Positions 44,314 through 53,493 are shown, counted from the first letter of the stretch. The stretch is DNA of 64,000 nucleotides from Arthrobacter sp. CJ23 (GCF_024741795.1 NZ_CP102950.1:3906001-3970000); one strand, 5' to 3'. Numbers and translations: made by a program. The notes: a model not told the origin generated them from the sequence alone.

Positions 44314-45078
44314 TCAGTACCCCTTCGCCGAGTACGCGCCCAGCGCGCGGCTGATTTCCCGGGCGGCCCCGACGGCGGCCTCGCCGTATTCCTCGAACTT
44401 GGCGGGCACGATGCGGCTGGACGGGCCGGAGATCGAGATGGACCCGGCCGGTTTCTGGCCCGGCCCCAGGACGGCGACGCCGATGGAGGAGATGCCGGTG
44501 CTCAGGCCCTGTTCGTTGATGGAGAAGCCGCGCGCGCGGGTCTCGGCGATCATCTGCCGGAGCAGCGCCGGGTCCACCACGGTCTGCGGGGTCACGGCAT
44601 CCGGCGGCACGGACAGGTATTCGTCAACGTAGCTGTCGTCCGCAGCCGCCAGGAAAGCGATGCCGGTGGCCGAGGCGTGCATGGGCAGGCGCGAGCCCAA
44701 GGGCAGGAATGCGCGTAGGACGTGCGGGGTGTCGAGCCGTTCGAGGACCAGCATGAAGCGGCGGTCCGGCACGGCCAGGTGCACGGTCTCGGTGGTGTCC
44801 AGCTGCAGGGCGTTGAGCGGCCCCATGGCCGCATCGCGGATGGCCGATCCGCTGCTGCCGCGGCTGGCCACGGCAAAGGCGTGGTTGGTCAGCACCCATT
44901 TCCCGGACTGCGCGTCCGATTGCGACACCCAGCCAAGCTCGCCGAGGGTCCGGAGCATGCGCAGCACCGTGGCCTTGGGGACGTCCACCTCGCGGCTAAG
45001 CTCGGACAGGCCCGCCGGCTGGTTGTCCGAGACCGCCTCCAGAACCTTCATAGCAGTGACGACGCTTTGCGTGCTCAT
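44314..45078 (-). CDS. IclR-family regulator of the MatC/CoA-transferase operon
   Basis: 254-residue regulator: HTH (8-65) with VPKATVLRMLRTLGELGWV as recognition part, and an IclR effector domain with HASATGIAFLAA and INEQGLSTGISSIGVAVLG. It diverges from the transporter-CoA transferase-crotonase operon across 124 bp that contain a perfect TGAACC/GGTTCA repeat, its likely operator. The effector would be the imported acid or its CoA ester. It is only distantly related to the IclR pair at 6.5-8.2 kb. Confidence 0.9.
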   Translation of the reverse strand: MSTQSVVTAMKVLEAVSDNQPAGLSELSREVDVPKATVLRMLRTLGELGWVSQSDAQSGKWVLTNHAFAVASRGSSGSAIRDAAMGPLNALQLDTTETVHLAVPDRRFMLVLERLDTPHVLRAFLPLGSRLPMHASATGIAFLAAADDSYVDEYLSVPPDAVTPQTVVDPALLRQMIAETRARGFSINEQGLSTGISSIGVAVLGPGQKPAGSISISGPSSRIVPAKFEEYGEAAVGAAREISRALGAYSAKGY

Positions 45079-45147
45079 CCAACCTCCTGATCGCCGGCCC
45101 CTTGACCGCCCACCTTTCGTGATCTACATTACAGGCGAATTCCAAAA

Positions 45148-45164
45148 ATGAACCGTTGGTTCAT
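45148..45164. promoter_or_regulatory. Likely IclR operator
   Basis: ATGAACC-GTT-GGTTCAT is a perfect inverted repeat (7-bp arms, 3-bp spacer) between the divergent IclR and transporter genes, followed by an extra half-site TGAACCG at 45169-45175. The size and position fit an IclR site that controls both directions. Confidence 0.6.
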
Positions 45165-45202
45165 CCAGTGAACCGAAGATGTTTGATTGGAGAACGGACC
45201 CT

Positions 45203-46585
45203 ATGGGTATTCAAATTGCTGCACTCCTCATATTCGTCGGCGTATTCGTCGTGGCGACCCTGCGCAAGGTGCACATCGGCGTGCTCATGTTTGCCGCGGC
45301 GGCCGGCGTCGGCATCTGGATGGCGGGCATGAGCATCGACAAAGTGGTGGCCGGCTTCCCCATCGGGATCCTGGTCCTGCTGGTGGGCGTGACCTACTTC
45401 TTCTCGATTGCCCAGGCCAACGGGACCATCGACCGGATCATCGAACTGGCCATCACCAAGGTGGGCGACCGCGCCTTCTTCCTTCCCATCGCCTTCTTCG
45501 CGCTCACCGTGGGCATCTCGGCCATGGGATCGCCGCTGGCCGGCCTGGTCATGGCCCCGATCGGGATGCCGCTCGCCAAGAAGTACGGGATCGACCGCAT
45601 GCTCATGGGCATCGCGATCGGCTCCGGCCTCAGCGCCGGCGGCTTCGCCCCCACCAGCCTGTTCGGCATCGTCACCTACGGCACGGCCGAGGCCGCGGGC
45701 ATCGACCTTGACCCTCTGGTCCTGTTCACGGTCGCCCTCGCCGCCAATGTCCTCCTGCTGGCGGCCGCCTACGTGCTCTTCGGCGGCTTCAGGCTCCTGA
45801 ACCGCCGCACGGTTGACGGTTTCGGCGATCTGCCGCGGTTCAGCACCAGCCGCCCAACGCCGTCGCACCCCTTTGAGCGCGAAGGCAACGCCGCCCGCGC
45901 CCGCCAAGTTGTCACGCTGGGCGTCCAGGTTCTGGACGATCCGCGCCGCACGCCGCCTGCCGCGGCGGAAAAGATGAACCGGAACCAGATCATCACCGTG
46001 CTGTGCATGGCCGGCCTGGTCCTGACGGTCATCCTGATGTCCCTCCTCGGCGCGAACCCGGACATCGGCATCCTGTGCTTCGCGTTCGCCTCGGTCCTCA
46101 CGCTCTGCGATCCGGCGTCGGGCAAGTGCGCGGTGGCCAAGATCGACTGGTCCACGGTGCTGCTGGTGGGCGGCATCATCACGTTCGTCGGCGTGCTTCA
46201 GACCATGGGAGCCGTCGCCCTGCTCGGCAAAGCAGCCGGCGGCGTCGGGACACCCCTCGTTGCGGCGCTGGTGATCTGCGCGATCGGCGGGCTCGTCTCG
46301 GCGTTCGCCTCCACCACCGGGATGCTCGCCGCGCTGGTGCCGCTGGCCCTGCCGCTGGTCGCCTCCGGGGACATCGCCGGCTGGGCCGTCATCGCCGCCC
46401 TGGGCGTGTGCTCATCCATTGTGGACGTCTCGCCGTTCTCCACCGTGGGCGCCACCTTCGTGGCCACCGTGGACGAGGACGAACGGCCGCGCATCACCAG
46501 GCTGCTCACCCGCTGGGGCCTCTCCATGGTGGCGGTGGGCCCGCTCCTGCTGGTGGGCGCCCTGGTACTGCCCTCCAGTTTCTAG
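45203..46585 (+). CDS. SLC13/MatC-type dicarboxylate carrier
   Basis: 460-residue permease with about 11-12 membrane segments. The N-terminal half reads like the MatC N-terminal domain (ATLRKVHIGVLMFAAAAGVG, then GFPIGILVLLVGVTYFF), and the C-terminal half has FASTTGMLAALVPLALPLV and SSIVDVSPFSTVGA, the substrate-site helix of this ion-transporter superfamily. A hydrophilic loop spans about 210-265. ATG 45203 is preceded by GGAGA at 8 nt; the earlier ATG 45179 lacks a site. As first gene of an operon with a CoA-transferase and a crotonase it should import the acid they use, probably a short dicarboxylate. Confidence 0.82.
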   Translation: MGIQIAALLIFVGVFVVATLRKVHIGVLMFAAAAGVGIWMAGMSIDKVVAGFPIGILVLLVGVTYFFSIAQANGTIDRIIELAITKVGDRAFFLPIAFFALTVGISAMGSPLAGLVMAPIGMPLAKKYGIDRMLMGIAIGSGLSAGGFAPTSLFGIVTYGTAEAAGIDLDPLVLFTVALAANVLLLAAAYVLFGGFRLLNRRTVDGFGDLPRFSTSRPTPSHPFEREGNAARARQVVTLGVQVLDDPRRTPPAAAEKMNRNQIITVLCMAGLVLTVILMSLLGANPDIGILCFAFASVLTLCDPASGKCAVAKIDWSTVLLVGGIITFVGVLQTMGAVALLGKAAGGVGTPLVAALVICAIGGLVSAFASTTGMLAALVPLALPLVASGDIAGWAVIAALGVCSSIVDVSPFSTVGATFVATVDEDERPRITRLLTRWGLSMVAVGPLLLVGALVLPSSF

Positions 46586-46606
46586 CTGCAAACAAAGGAC
46601 TTCGCC

Positions 46607-47839
46607 ATGATCAAGCCACTCCGCGGCATCACCGTGGTCGACCTCAGCCGGGCCCTCGCCGGCCCGTACTGCACCGCCCTGCTGGCCGACATGGGTGCCA
46701 GGATCATCAAGGTCGAAAGCATCAACGGCGGCGATACCGCCCGCCAATGGCCGCCGTTCCAGGACGGGCACAGCCTGTACTTCGATTCCGTGAACCGCAA
46801 CAAGGCCTCCGTCTGCCTGGACTTCTACTCCGCCGAAGGCCGCGAAATCCTCGGCAGGCTGATCGCCAACGCCGACGTGCTGGTGGAGAACTTCAAGCCC
46901 GGCACGCTGGACAAAATGGGGCTGACGGCGGAGCGGCTCGAGGAACTCAACCCGAGTCTCGTCGTCGGGTCCGTCAACGGTTTCGGCAACGCCGGACCGC
47001 TCAAGGACCACGCCGGGCTGGACCAGGTGATCCAGGGAATGTCCGGCCTCATGTCGGTCACGGGAGCCGGGCCGGGGAGCAACTACCGCGTGGGCGTCCC
47101 GATCGTGGACATCACCTCCGGCATGGTCTGCGCGTTCGGCATCGTGGCGGCGCTGCTGGGGCGGCGCAACGGCGAGCCGGTGCGGCGCGTCTCCACGTCA
47201 CTGCTGGAGACGGCGCTGAATCTCTCGGCGTTCCAGGGCCAGAAGGCCCTCAGCCTGGGCGAAGCCCCCTCGCCGCAGGGCAACAACCACCCGGTCATCG
47301 CGCCCTACGGCATGTTCACCACGGCCACGGATCCCGTGAACATCGCCGTCGGCAGCGACAAGCAGTGGCGGGCGTTCTGCGGCCTGCTCGGCATCCCGCT
47401 GGCCGTGGAGGATCCGCGTTTCCTCACCGGTGCGGACCGTTCGGCGAACAGGGAGCAGTTGACCGGGCTCATCGAGACGGCCCTCGCTGCGAAGCCGGCG
47501 GCGGAGTGGGTGCCCATGATCAGCCAGGCGGGCATCCCCTGCGGCCCCATCTACGACTACACGCAGGCCCTGGCCTCCGAGCAGGTGGCCGCCCTGGGCC
47601 TGGTCCAGCAGCGACGGCGCCGGGACGGTTCCGTGCTGCCGCTACTGCGGGGGCCGTTAAGTCTCGACGGCGGTGCGAGCGAGATCCTGTCGCCGCCGCC
47701 CCTGTTGGGGGAACACACGGCGGAAGTGCTGCGGGAGATGGGATTCTCCGAGGAGGACATCGAGCGGCTCGAGGCCACCGGCAAGGTCATGAACAACTCA
47801 GTAATGGGCACGGAATCAACGGCAGGAGCACGGCCATGA
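46607..47839 (+). CDS. CaiB/BaiF class III CoA-transferase
   Basis: 410-residue family III CoA-transferase moving CoA between an acyl-CoA and a free acid. The start GITVVDLSRALAGPYCTALLADMGA (cited as motif), the ENFKPGTLDKMGL box near 102 and VDITSGMVCAFG near 167, whose Asp forms the acyl-enzyme intermediate, are intact. It begins 21 bp after the carrier gene and overlaps the crotonase gene by 4 bp. The likely reaction is activation of the imported acid, using a CoA ester such as succinyl-CoA; the precise acid is unknown. Confidence 0.9.
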   Translation: MIKPLRGITVVDLSRALAGPYCTALLADMGARIIKVESINGGDTARQWPPFQDGHSLYFDSVNRNKASVCLDFYSAEGREILGRLIANADVLVENFKPGTLDKMGLTAERLEELNPSLVVGSVNGFGNAGPLKDHAGLDQVIQGMSGLMSVTGAGPGSNYRVGVPIVDITSGMVCAFGIVAALLGRRNGEPVRRVSTSLLETALNLSAFQGQKALSLGEAPSPQGNNHPVIAPYGMFTTATDPVNIAVGSDKQWRAFCGLLGIPLAVEDPRFLTGADRSANREQLTGLIETALAAKPAAEWVPMISQAGIPCGPIYDYTQALASEQVAALGLVQQRRRRDGSVLPLLRGPLSLDGGASEILSPPPLLGEHTAEVLREMGFSEEDIERLEATGKVMNNSVMGTESTAGARP

Positions 47840-48639
47840 GCGCTACCGAACGCAGCCCCAGGATCAACGTCAGCGTCAGCGATGGCGTGGCAACCGTCGA
47901 GATCGACAACCCCACGCAGCGGAACGCCCTCACCAAGGCCATGTGCCTGGAGCTCCAGGAGCTCATGCCGCACCTCGAGGCCGATCCAGACGTCAACGTG
48001 GTGGTGCTGCGCGGCGCGGGCGATACGTTCTGCGCGGGCGCGGCCATCAGCGAGCTGTCATCCGTGCTGCTGGACCGGCAGGAGGACGAAACCAGCGTGG
48101 ACCAGCTGAGCCGGGCAGACCACGCCATCACGTCCGTCACCAAGCCCACCGTGGCCTTGGTGGACGGGGCGTGCATGGGCGGGGGTTGGCAGATCGCCTC
48201 GGCCTGCGATTTCGTCATCGCCAGCGAGCGGTCCGTCTTCGCCATCACGCCGGCCAAGATCGGCATCATCTACCCGCGGCCCGGTATCGAACGGCTCGTC
48301 CGGCAGGTGGGCCACGCCAACGCGAAGTTCATCCTCCTCACCGGCCAGGCGTTCACCGCCGCCCGGGCCCAGTCACTCGGGCTGGTGGCCGAGGCAGTTC
48401 CCGACGCGGAGTTCGAGGAGCGGTGCGCCGCCATCGTCGGTTCGCTGCGGAACCGCTCCCGCTTCTCCACCCACTCCATGAAGCGGCTGGTGGACCTGAC
48501 GGACATGAACCACCCGCGCATCGACCAGGAATGGGCCGATGCCTGGGCCGCCATGCCGGACAACCCGGACATGGGCATCGGCATCAGCGCTTTCCTCAAC
48601 CGTGAGCAGCCACAGTTCACCTGGCGGCCCGTGGGGTGA
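47836..48639 (+). CDS. Enoyl-CoA hydratase/isomerase-family protein
   Basis: 267-residue crotonase-fold enzyme. The oxyanion-hole regions are GAGDTFCAGAAISEL near 63 and DGACMGGGWQIASACDFVIAS near 110. The stretch that usually carries the second catalytic Glu (PE-x-x-x-G) reads TPAKIGIIYPRPG here, so that Glu is replaced by Ala, as in some family members that are not simple hydratases. The start overlaps the CoA-transferase stop (ATGA). It processes the CoA ester made by the preceding enzyme. Hydratase, isomerase, decarboxylase or lyase activity all remain possible. Confidence 0.85.
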   Translation: MSATERSPRINVSVSDGVATVEIDNPTQRNALTKAMCLELQELMPHLEADPDVNVVVLRGAGDTFCAGAAISELSSVLLDRQEDETSVDQLSRADHAITSVTKPTVALVDGACMGGGWQIASACDFVIASERSVFAITPAKIGIIYPRPGIERLVRQVGHANAKFILLTGQAFTAARAQSLGLVAEAVPDAEFEERCAAIVGSLRNRSRFSTHSMKRLVDLTDMNHPRIDQEWADAWAAMPDNPDMGIGISAFLNREQPQFTWRPVG

Positions 48640-48780
48640 GGGATGGTGCGGGTGGTGGCGGCCTCGTGTGATCGCTCGGTGTCGCCGTCCGGGGCTTTGA
48701 ATCGCCTTGCGTGGCATGCGTCCTTGCCTCCTCGAGTACCGCCCCTTCCTGCTGCTGGTGCAGTGCCGTAAAGTCGGGCC

Positions 48781-49497
48781 ATGAATGATTCGGCTTCCCA
48801 CCCGGATCCAGTCCCCGATCCCACCACCGGGTTCCGCCGCCGCAGCTCCGCGATCGCCTTGCCGGTCGCCTTCGTCTGTCAGCTGGTCTGCAATGCGCTC
48901 TACGCCGGCGCATCAACCTCGACCGGCCTCAGCAGCACCGGCGGCGCGGCCGGTGGCCTCGAACTGGCCGCTGCGGCTCCCGACACCATGCTGGCAGCGG
49001 TCATGTTCGCTCTCGTCGGATCACTGTTGGCGGTGCTCGGGCTTCCGGCTGCGCTGCGTCTGCTGCGTCCGGCCCGACCGCGACTGGCCTTGTGGGCGGT
49101 AGCGCTCATGGTCACCGGCTACATCAGCTACTTCGGTATCAGCTTCGCCAACCTCGACTGGATCGCCCTGGCCACGAACGGCGTGGACGCGGCCGCCGCC
49201 CTGGATGCATCGCCCGCGGGGACATGGGGCCAGCCGTTCTACCTGCTGTTCGCGATCGGCAATCTTGTCGGCACGCTGCTGCTCGGCCTCGCGGTGATCC
49301 TGGCCGGCCGCGCCGTCGGCGTGCGGTGGTGGGCGGGCGCGCTCATCATCTGCTGGACCATCGGCCACGTCATCAACATCATCGTCGGCAACGAGTGGTT
49401 CGCCGTGGCCGGTGGCGCGCTCGAGATCGTCGGGCTCACGTTCGTGGCCGCGGCGGTGTGGCGGTCGACGAACGCGGACTGGGTGGCGCGGGGCTGA
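48781..49497 (+). CDS. Conserved six-helix membrane protein
   Basis: 238-residue integral membrane protein, not assigned to a named family. Six hydrophobic segments lie at about 25-43, 67-90, 100-120, 148-172, 178-200 and 208-228. The soluble N-terminus is short and polar, and there is no cleavable signal. The overall shape resembles DUF4386-type proteins. ATG 48781 begins right after a CGGGCC spacer without a clear Shine-Dalgarno sequence. It converges with the next gene; no functional partner is adjacent. Confidence 0.6.
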   Translation: MNDSASHPDPVPDPTTGFRRRSSAIALPVAFVCQLVCNALYAGASTSTGLSSTGGAAGGLELAAAAPDTMLAAVMFALVGSLLAVLGLPAALRLLRPARPRLALWAVALMVTGYISYFGISFANLDWIALATNGVDAAAALDASPAGTWGQPFYLLFAIGNLVGTLLLGLAVILAGRAVGVRWWAGALIICWTIGHVINIIVGNEWFAVAGGALEIVGLTFVAAAVWRSTNADWVARG

Positions 49498-49533
49498 CCC
49501 TGGCTTGACAACGATCAGGTCGCTCCTCCGGGA

Positions 49534-50109
49534 TCAGCACAGCTCGTCGTCGAGGACCGATCGCCGCCCGCAATCGCGGCGAAGGTATTCATGGTGTCCC
49601 CGGTCACGGCATTGTCTACAACACGATGGCGCTTCCTGCCCGAGGCTTGGGCCTCCGAGCCAGGGGACGGAGGGGTCCCCATAGTTAATGCCGATCGACC
49701 GGCCCCGCGCGAAATGGGCGTTGGCGATTTCACCGAGTTCGCGGCTGCTCTTCTCGGGGTTGGTCAGTCGGATCCACTCGTAGTCCCACTCCTGCATGTC
49801 CCGTATGTGGCGGACGTGTTTGATGGCGCGCATCTGGTCCGCGAGATCGTCATTGACGAGGGCCGGGCTGGGCGGTGTCATGACCGGTGGGGGCTTGGAC
49901 GGACGGGCAGACTTGAGCGGGCGCACCCTGGCCGGACGGGGCGGGGCCATAGCGAAGCGAACGAGTGCCACGGTCAGTGCAACCACACCGAGAGCGATCA
50001 GGAGAACCCACCAGTACTGGATGAGGAGCCCGATCACGACGAGGGCGAGGACGGGGCCACATCCGACGGCGGCGCCCGCGCTACTTGAGCGACGGCGTTT
50101 GGTTGCCAT
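49534..50109 (-). CDS. Hypothetical protein with N-terminal membrane anchor
   Basis: 191-residue protein not recognised. After a basic start (MATKRRRSSS) it has two hydrophobic segments (about 17-30 and 33-53), a proline-rich linker (58-80) and a helical region with DMQEWDYEWIRLTNPEKSSRELGEIANAHFA (cited in part). The last 45 residues are Cys/Arg-rich and read poorly after YGDPSVPWLGG, which suggests that the original C-terminus was lost to a frameshift near 49680. ATG 50109 is preferred over 50124. Convergent with the membrane-protein gene. Confidence 0.5.
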   Translation of the reverse strand: MATKRRRSSSAGAAVGCGPVLALVVIGLLIQYWWVLLIALGVVALTVALVRFAMAPPRPARVRPLKSARPSKPPPVMTPPSPALVNDDLADQMRAIKHVRHIRDMQEWDYEWIRLTNPEKSSRELGEIANAHFARGRSIGINYGDPSVPWLGGPSLGQEAPSCCRQCRDRGHHEYLRRDCGRRSVLDDELC

Positions 50110-50747
50110 GTTGCAGGATCCCACATGGTACCGACAATTTGTAGGGGCAGAAGTGCTCGAGGGCCAGCGTTGATTTCACGCCCTGCTTCATCGGTCGAGA
50201 GCACCTGCAGTTTCGTCGACATATTCCTACTTCTGGCGCTTTCGTGCGGGCATCCGCAGTTGCGAGGTACCGGAATCGGGCAGGTTGCTGCAGAAAATGC
50301 AGGTACAAAAACATATGCTCGACTCTGAACCTGCCCAAGACGCGTATACCCGGTAAGTACGTGTCCAGCCCGTAGTTTGGTGAGGGTGGTTGCCTGTTCG
50401 AGCCAGGCCAGGTCCGGGAGGTCCACCGCGCTACGGGAGCGATCGGGGCTTCCACCTAACGCTGCGGTGATATGGGACGTTGCCCGCCGGATGACGCACT
50501 GGTTACTGGGCATGACGACCAGTAACCAGTGCGTCATCCAAGTAGCGCCTGACGTGATCGATCCGGTCGACCGTAAGGCATGCCAATGTCCAGCAAAGGA
50601 TCCTTTACCGGGTGCTTGCGGCGGCAAGAGCTTGGCGCGATGCCTCAGGGATGCTGAGATTCGCTGTTTACCGCTTTGAGGGCGCGGGCTGTGAGAATTT
50701 TCGGACGACTGCAACACACTTAGGTATGTGGCGGACAAGTACAGGGT
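50110..50747. other. Gap upstream of the ECF sigma factor gene
   Basis: About 640 bp; frames on both strands look like shadows. It holds the perfect hairpin at 50489-50539. Just before the sigma gene, TGCAACA and GCGGAC spaced about 17 bp apart could be an autoregulated ECF-type promoter, but neither box is a strong match. Confidence 0.4.
50489..50539. repeat. Perfect inverted repeat with 21-bp arms
   Basis: GGATGACGCACTGGTTACTGG and its exact reverse complement enclose a 9-nt loop. No U-tract follows on either strand and no gene ends here, so it is not an evident terminator. Confidence 0.85.
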
Positions 50748-51317
50748 ATGAGCTACCTATCGAGAGCCCCTGACAGGGAAGAGGCCTTTCGGGCACTATA
50801 CGAATCTGCGTATGCCGACCTACTGAAGTTCGTTCAGCGTCGCACTGAAGCGGCGAATGCTGAGGACGTGGTGGCCGAGGCGTTTCTTATAGTCTGGCGA
50901 CGAATTTCGGAAGCGCCGACGCTCCAGGATGACGCCCGAGCCTGGGTCTTTGGCATCGCACGAAATCTCATGCTGAATGCTCGCCGCGGAGAACAGCGAC
51001 GGCAGGCCCTGGGTGTCCGCCTAGCCGAGGCGACGGCGGCATCTCATCGCCCTTCTCACGCTGACCTGGTCAGCAGCCGCGTTGATCTTGGCAGGGCTTG
51101 GGCGCTTCTCTCCGAAGTCCACCAAGAGACCCTGGGACTCGCGATCTTCGAGAAGCTCTCCGCACCACAAGCAGCACAGGTCGTGGGGATTTCTCCCGTG
51201 GCTTTTCGCCTCCGCCTAGCCCGAGCGCGACGAGCCCTGCGACTACTCCTCGACCACTTCCCCCAGAACGAGTCCGCCGTGCCTGCGGCACTTCCCGAAA
51301 AGGCCTCGACACCATGA
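50748..51317 (+). CDS. ECF-subfamily RNA polymerase sigma factor
   Basis: 189-residue alternative sigma factor. Region 2 spans about 10-75, with FVQRRTEAANAEDVVAEAFLIVWRR and WVFGIARNLMLNARRG (cited as motifs). Region 4 lies at about 120-170, with EKLSAPQAAQVVGISPVAFRLRLARARRAL as the -35-binding helix-turn-helix. The start codon has GGG only 1 nt before it, so the Shine-Dalgarno sequence is poor and the transcript may be leaderless or weakly translated. The stop overlaps the next gene (ATGA), whose product is a single-pass membrane protein and the probable anti-sigma partner. Confidence 0.88.
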   Translation: MSYLSRAPDREEAFRALYESAYADLLKFVQRRTEAANAEDVVAEAFLIVWRRISEAPTLQDDARAWVFGIARNLMLNARRGEQRRQALGVRLAEATAASHRPSHADLVSSRVDLGRAWALLSEVHQETLGLAIFEKLSAPQAAQVVGISPVAFRLRLARARRALRLLLDHFPQNESAVPAALPEKASTP

Positions 51318-52135
51318 AAAACAACCAAAATATTGACACACTTCTACGGTCCATGGACGCAGCCGAGCAGAGTACAGCTCCCGACTGGCACCGTTCACAG
51401 AAAGACCTGGAACAGATTCTCAGGTCCCGCCCAACTGCTCCGGCAAGCGGAACCGGACCCATGGAAAACAAAACGACCACGTCACGACCCAGCCGTCGCC
51501 GGCGAGCCCTCACCTTGGGAGCCTTAGCTCTGGCAGCCACGGCCGGGTTCCTCGTCGTGCCCGCACTCTCGGGAGGGGACCCGGCCTTCGCGACGTGGAC
51601 CGCCGCTCCTGGTGAGCTGAGCGGCCCCGAGCGTGTCAGTGCGGTCTCCGACTGCGTCCGCTCTAGTCAAGGTGTTGGCAGCGGCATGTATGCCAACGAT
51701 CTGGCAGCAGCAGAAGTCGCTATCGCTGAGAAGCGCGGCGCCTGGACCACTGTCGTCCTCACTGGAGTCGACGGCTTTCAAGCAACGTGCACCACGGATA
51801 CCACAGCACCATGGTTCAAAAAAGGATCCTTCGGTTCAGTGGGAAACCCCCGAAAAGGTAAGGCGCTCACACCCCGAGGGGTCATGGCTACTCAGCTCGG
51901 AACAGGTGTAATCGCAAACAATCCGCTCTCAATGGCATCTGGTCAGGTTGGCACTGACGTTGCCGCCATCGCTTACACCAGCGCGACCGGCGAACGGATC
52001 ATGGCCACCGTCTCCAAAGGTCAGTTCGCCTTCTGGCTTCCCGGTACTGAACTGACAAACTCTTCCGACCAACCCGTGGCCATCGAAGTGACCTACAGGG
52101 ACAGTTCGACCGAAACTCAATACCTCAGCCTCTAA
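51314..52135 (+). CDS. Membrane-anchored protein paired with the ECF sigma factor
   Basis: 273-residue protein with a cytoplasmic N-terminus (1-58), one membrane segment (about 63-83, RRRRALTLGALALAATAGFL) and an extracytoplasmic domain of 190 residues. The coupling to the sigma gene by a 4-bp overlap and this topology fit an anti-sigma factor or an associated sensor of the CU044_5270 type common in actinobacteria. The usual zinc HxxxCxxC motif is absent. Two Cys in the outer domain (in VSDCVRSS and ATCTTD) could form a disulfide. The ligand or stress sensed is unknown. Confidence 0.65.
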   Translation: MKNNQNIDTLLRSMDAAEQSTAPDWHRSQKDLEQILRSRPTAPASGTGPMENKTTTSRPSRRRRALTLGALALAATAGFLVVPALSGGDPAFATWTAAPGELSGPERVSAVSDCVRSSQGVGSGMYANDLAAAEVAIAEKRGAWTTVVLTGVDGFQATCTTDTTAPWFKKGSFGSVGNPRKGKALTPRGVMATQLGTGVIANNPLSMASGQVGTDVAAIAYTSATGERIMATVSKGQFAFWLPGTELTNSSDQPVAIEVTYRDSSTETQYLSL

Positions 52136-52534
52136 CAGGGGGCCCTGAATCGTGCGTCACGTCGGGGACAAGCCAGTCGGTTCAGGGCGACGCCGTGCTG
52201 AGTAGTGTCCCTAACCCTGCCGTAAGCCGGTCGATCATCGGGCGCCCCAGCGCCCCTAAATACTGCCTGTGCGGATGCTGGAGCTGACATGCCGGTATAC
52301 CCCGCCCGATTAGATGCCCTGTGAAGGTGCCCCAAGTGCAACACCTCATGGCGTCATGCAACCCTACGGATGTGAGACGTCTCACCGGCTGAACAGCTGC
52401 TACGACGGCAGCGCCTTAATTTTCGTGGAATCGTGCGAGTTTGTCCGCGGCCGGCGATTCTTGTGACTATGTCTCACAACCTTCTGGTTGATTCGCTGTA
52501 TCCACCGCTAGTTACAAGACACTCGGAGCAGCCC
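52136..52534. other. Gap upstream of the recombinase remnant
   Basis: About 400 bp. I see no gene, and no terminator for the sigma operon. It includes the short inverted motif GAGACGTCTC at 52373-52382. Confidence 0.4.
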
Positions 52535-52940
52535 ATAACGCCGACACTGATCGGCTATGCACGCGCTTCGAAGCGACAGCAGGCGACAGATCGGTAGCAG
52601 GCGGATCGTCTGGCCGCCGGTCTCGGAGCCGATGACGTCCAGGTTGATCATCGCGACACCCATGGGGTCGATGTTGTTCACGATCATGGCCGGCTCTCGC
52701 ACAACTGGAACAAGGGATCAAACGCGAACGCATTGCCGATTCCATCAGCAAGCGCCGAGAAGCTGGAAAGGCCCTTTGGCTGCCGACGCCACGAGGTCAC
52801 GGACTGTCAGACTCGAAGCGCTGTCCGCCAGGTCGAGGGCGGCGAGCCCGCTGCGCAGATTGCCCGCGATCCCGGAATGTCCCGAGCAACATTCACAGGC
52901 GGCCGCGAGCCCTCACGAACTAATCGCGTCGCATCCCCCC
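52535..52940 (+). pseudogene. Decayed serine recombinase (resolvase/invertase)
   Basis: Fragments of one resolvase lie in different frames. TLIGYARASKRQQATDR is the catalytic N-terminus with the Ser of the active site changed or lost, followed by a stop. Then come ADDVQVDHRD and, after a gap, IADSISKRREAGKAL and SAVRQVEGGEPAAQIARDPGMSRATF, the C-terminal DNA-binding region. A large internal piece of the catalytic domain is missing. It cannot make an active enzyme and marks a past mobile-element insertion. Confidence 0.7.
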
Positions 52941-53010
52941 TTAAGCGACGCCAAGCGAACAAAGAACGCCGCCGAAGAGCAATCAAATCCAGAACCTAGT
53001 GGGCAGAATG

Positions 53011-53271
53011 CTACGGAAGGCACGCCTCCATGGAGCCCAGGTGCAGCTGCGCTCCGGTTTTCACGAACTGTCCGAACGTGGGTGCCCCAGTGCTCTCGGC
53101 GAGAGCCTTGAAGTCGTCTACGTCAAGCTCGCCCGCCGGCGCCAGAGTCGACACAATGACGCCCACACAGCTGGCTTTCGGGTTGGCTGCCTGTGCTGCC
53201 GGCAGCCCGGCCGTGAAGACGAAAAGCACGGCGACGAACAGCATAAGGAATCGACGAATCTGAGTTTTCAT
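53011..53271 (-). CDS. Small secreted protein
   Basis: 86-residue exported protein. The signal peptide MKTQIRRFLMLFVAVLFVF (cited in part) ends near AQA-AN (about 29), leaving a 57-residue mature protein with two Cys (positions 35 and 84) likely to form a disulfide. I do not recognise a family. ATG 53271 has GAGG 6 nt upstream, which makes it a credible gene despite the debris on both sides. Confidence 0.55.
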   Translation of the reverse strand: MKTQIRRFLMLFVAVLFVFTAGLPAAQAANPKASCVGVIVSTLAPAGELDVDDFKALAESTGAPTFGQFVKTGAQLHLGSMEACLP

Positions 53272-53493
53272 TGCTTGCCTCTTGGGAATGCAGTGGGAAT
53301 TCCACCAATGGATGAATGGCAATCTATGCTCGGCCGGGCCGGCGACACAGCCGGCTGCGGCACCATAAGGCCTCTTCGTTGCCCCAGTGCATGGGCCCAA
53401 ACGCGGCGCCGGACAAGAGGTTGGGGCGCCTTCATTGACGGGCACTTTGCTCACGTGTGCCCGCCTGAAAAGCCTACTGCTGCCTGAATTCCG

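Noticed and set aside
45179..45203. ATG 45179 as start of the MatC-type carrier
   Set aside because: No ribosome site; ATG 45203 has GGAGA at proper spacing and matches family N-termini.
50034..50738. Long minus-strand open frame across the gap before the sigma gene
   Set aside because: It spans the perfect hairpin, reads both arms as similar peptides and has random composition; it overlaps the start of the gene at 49534-50109.
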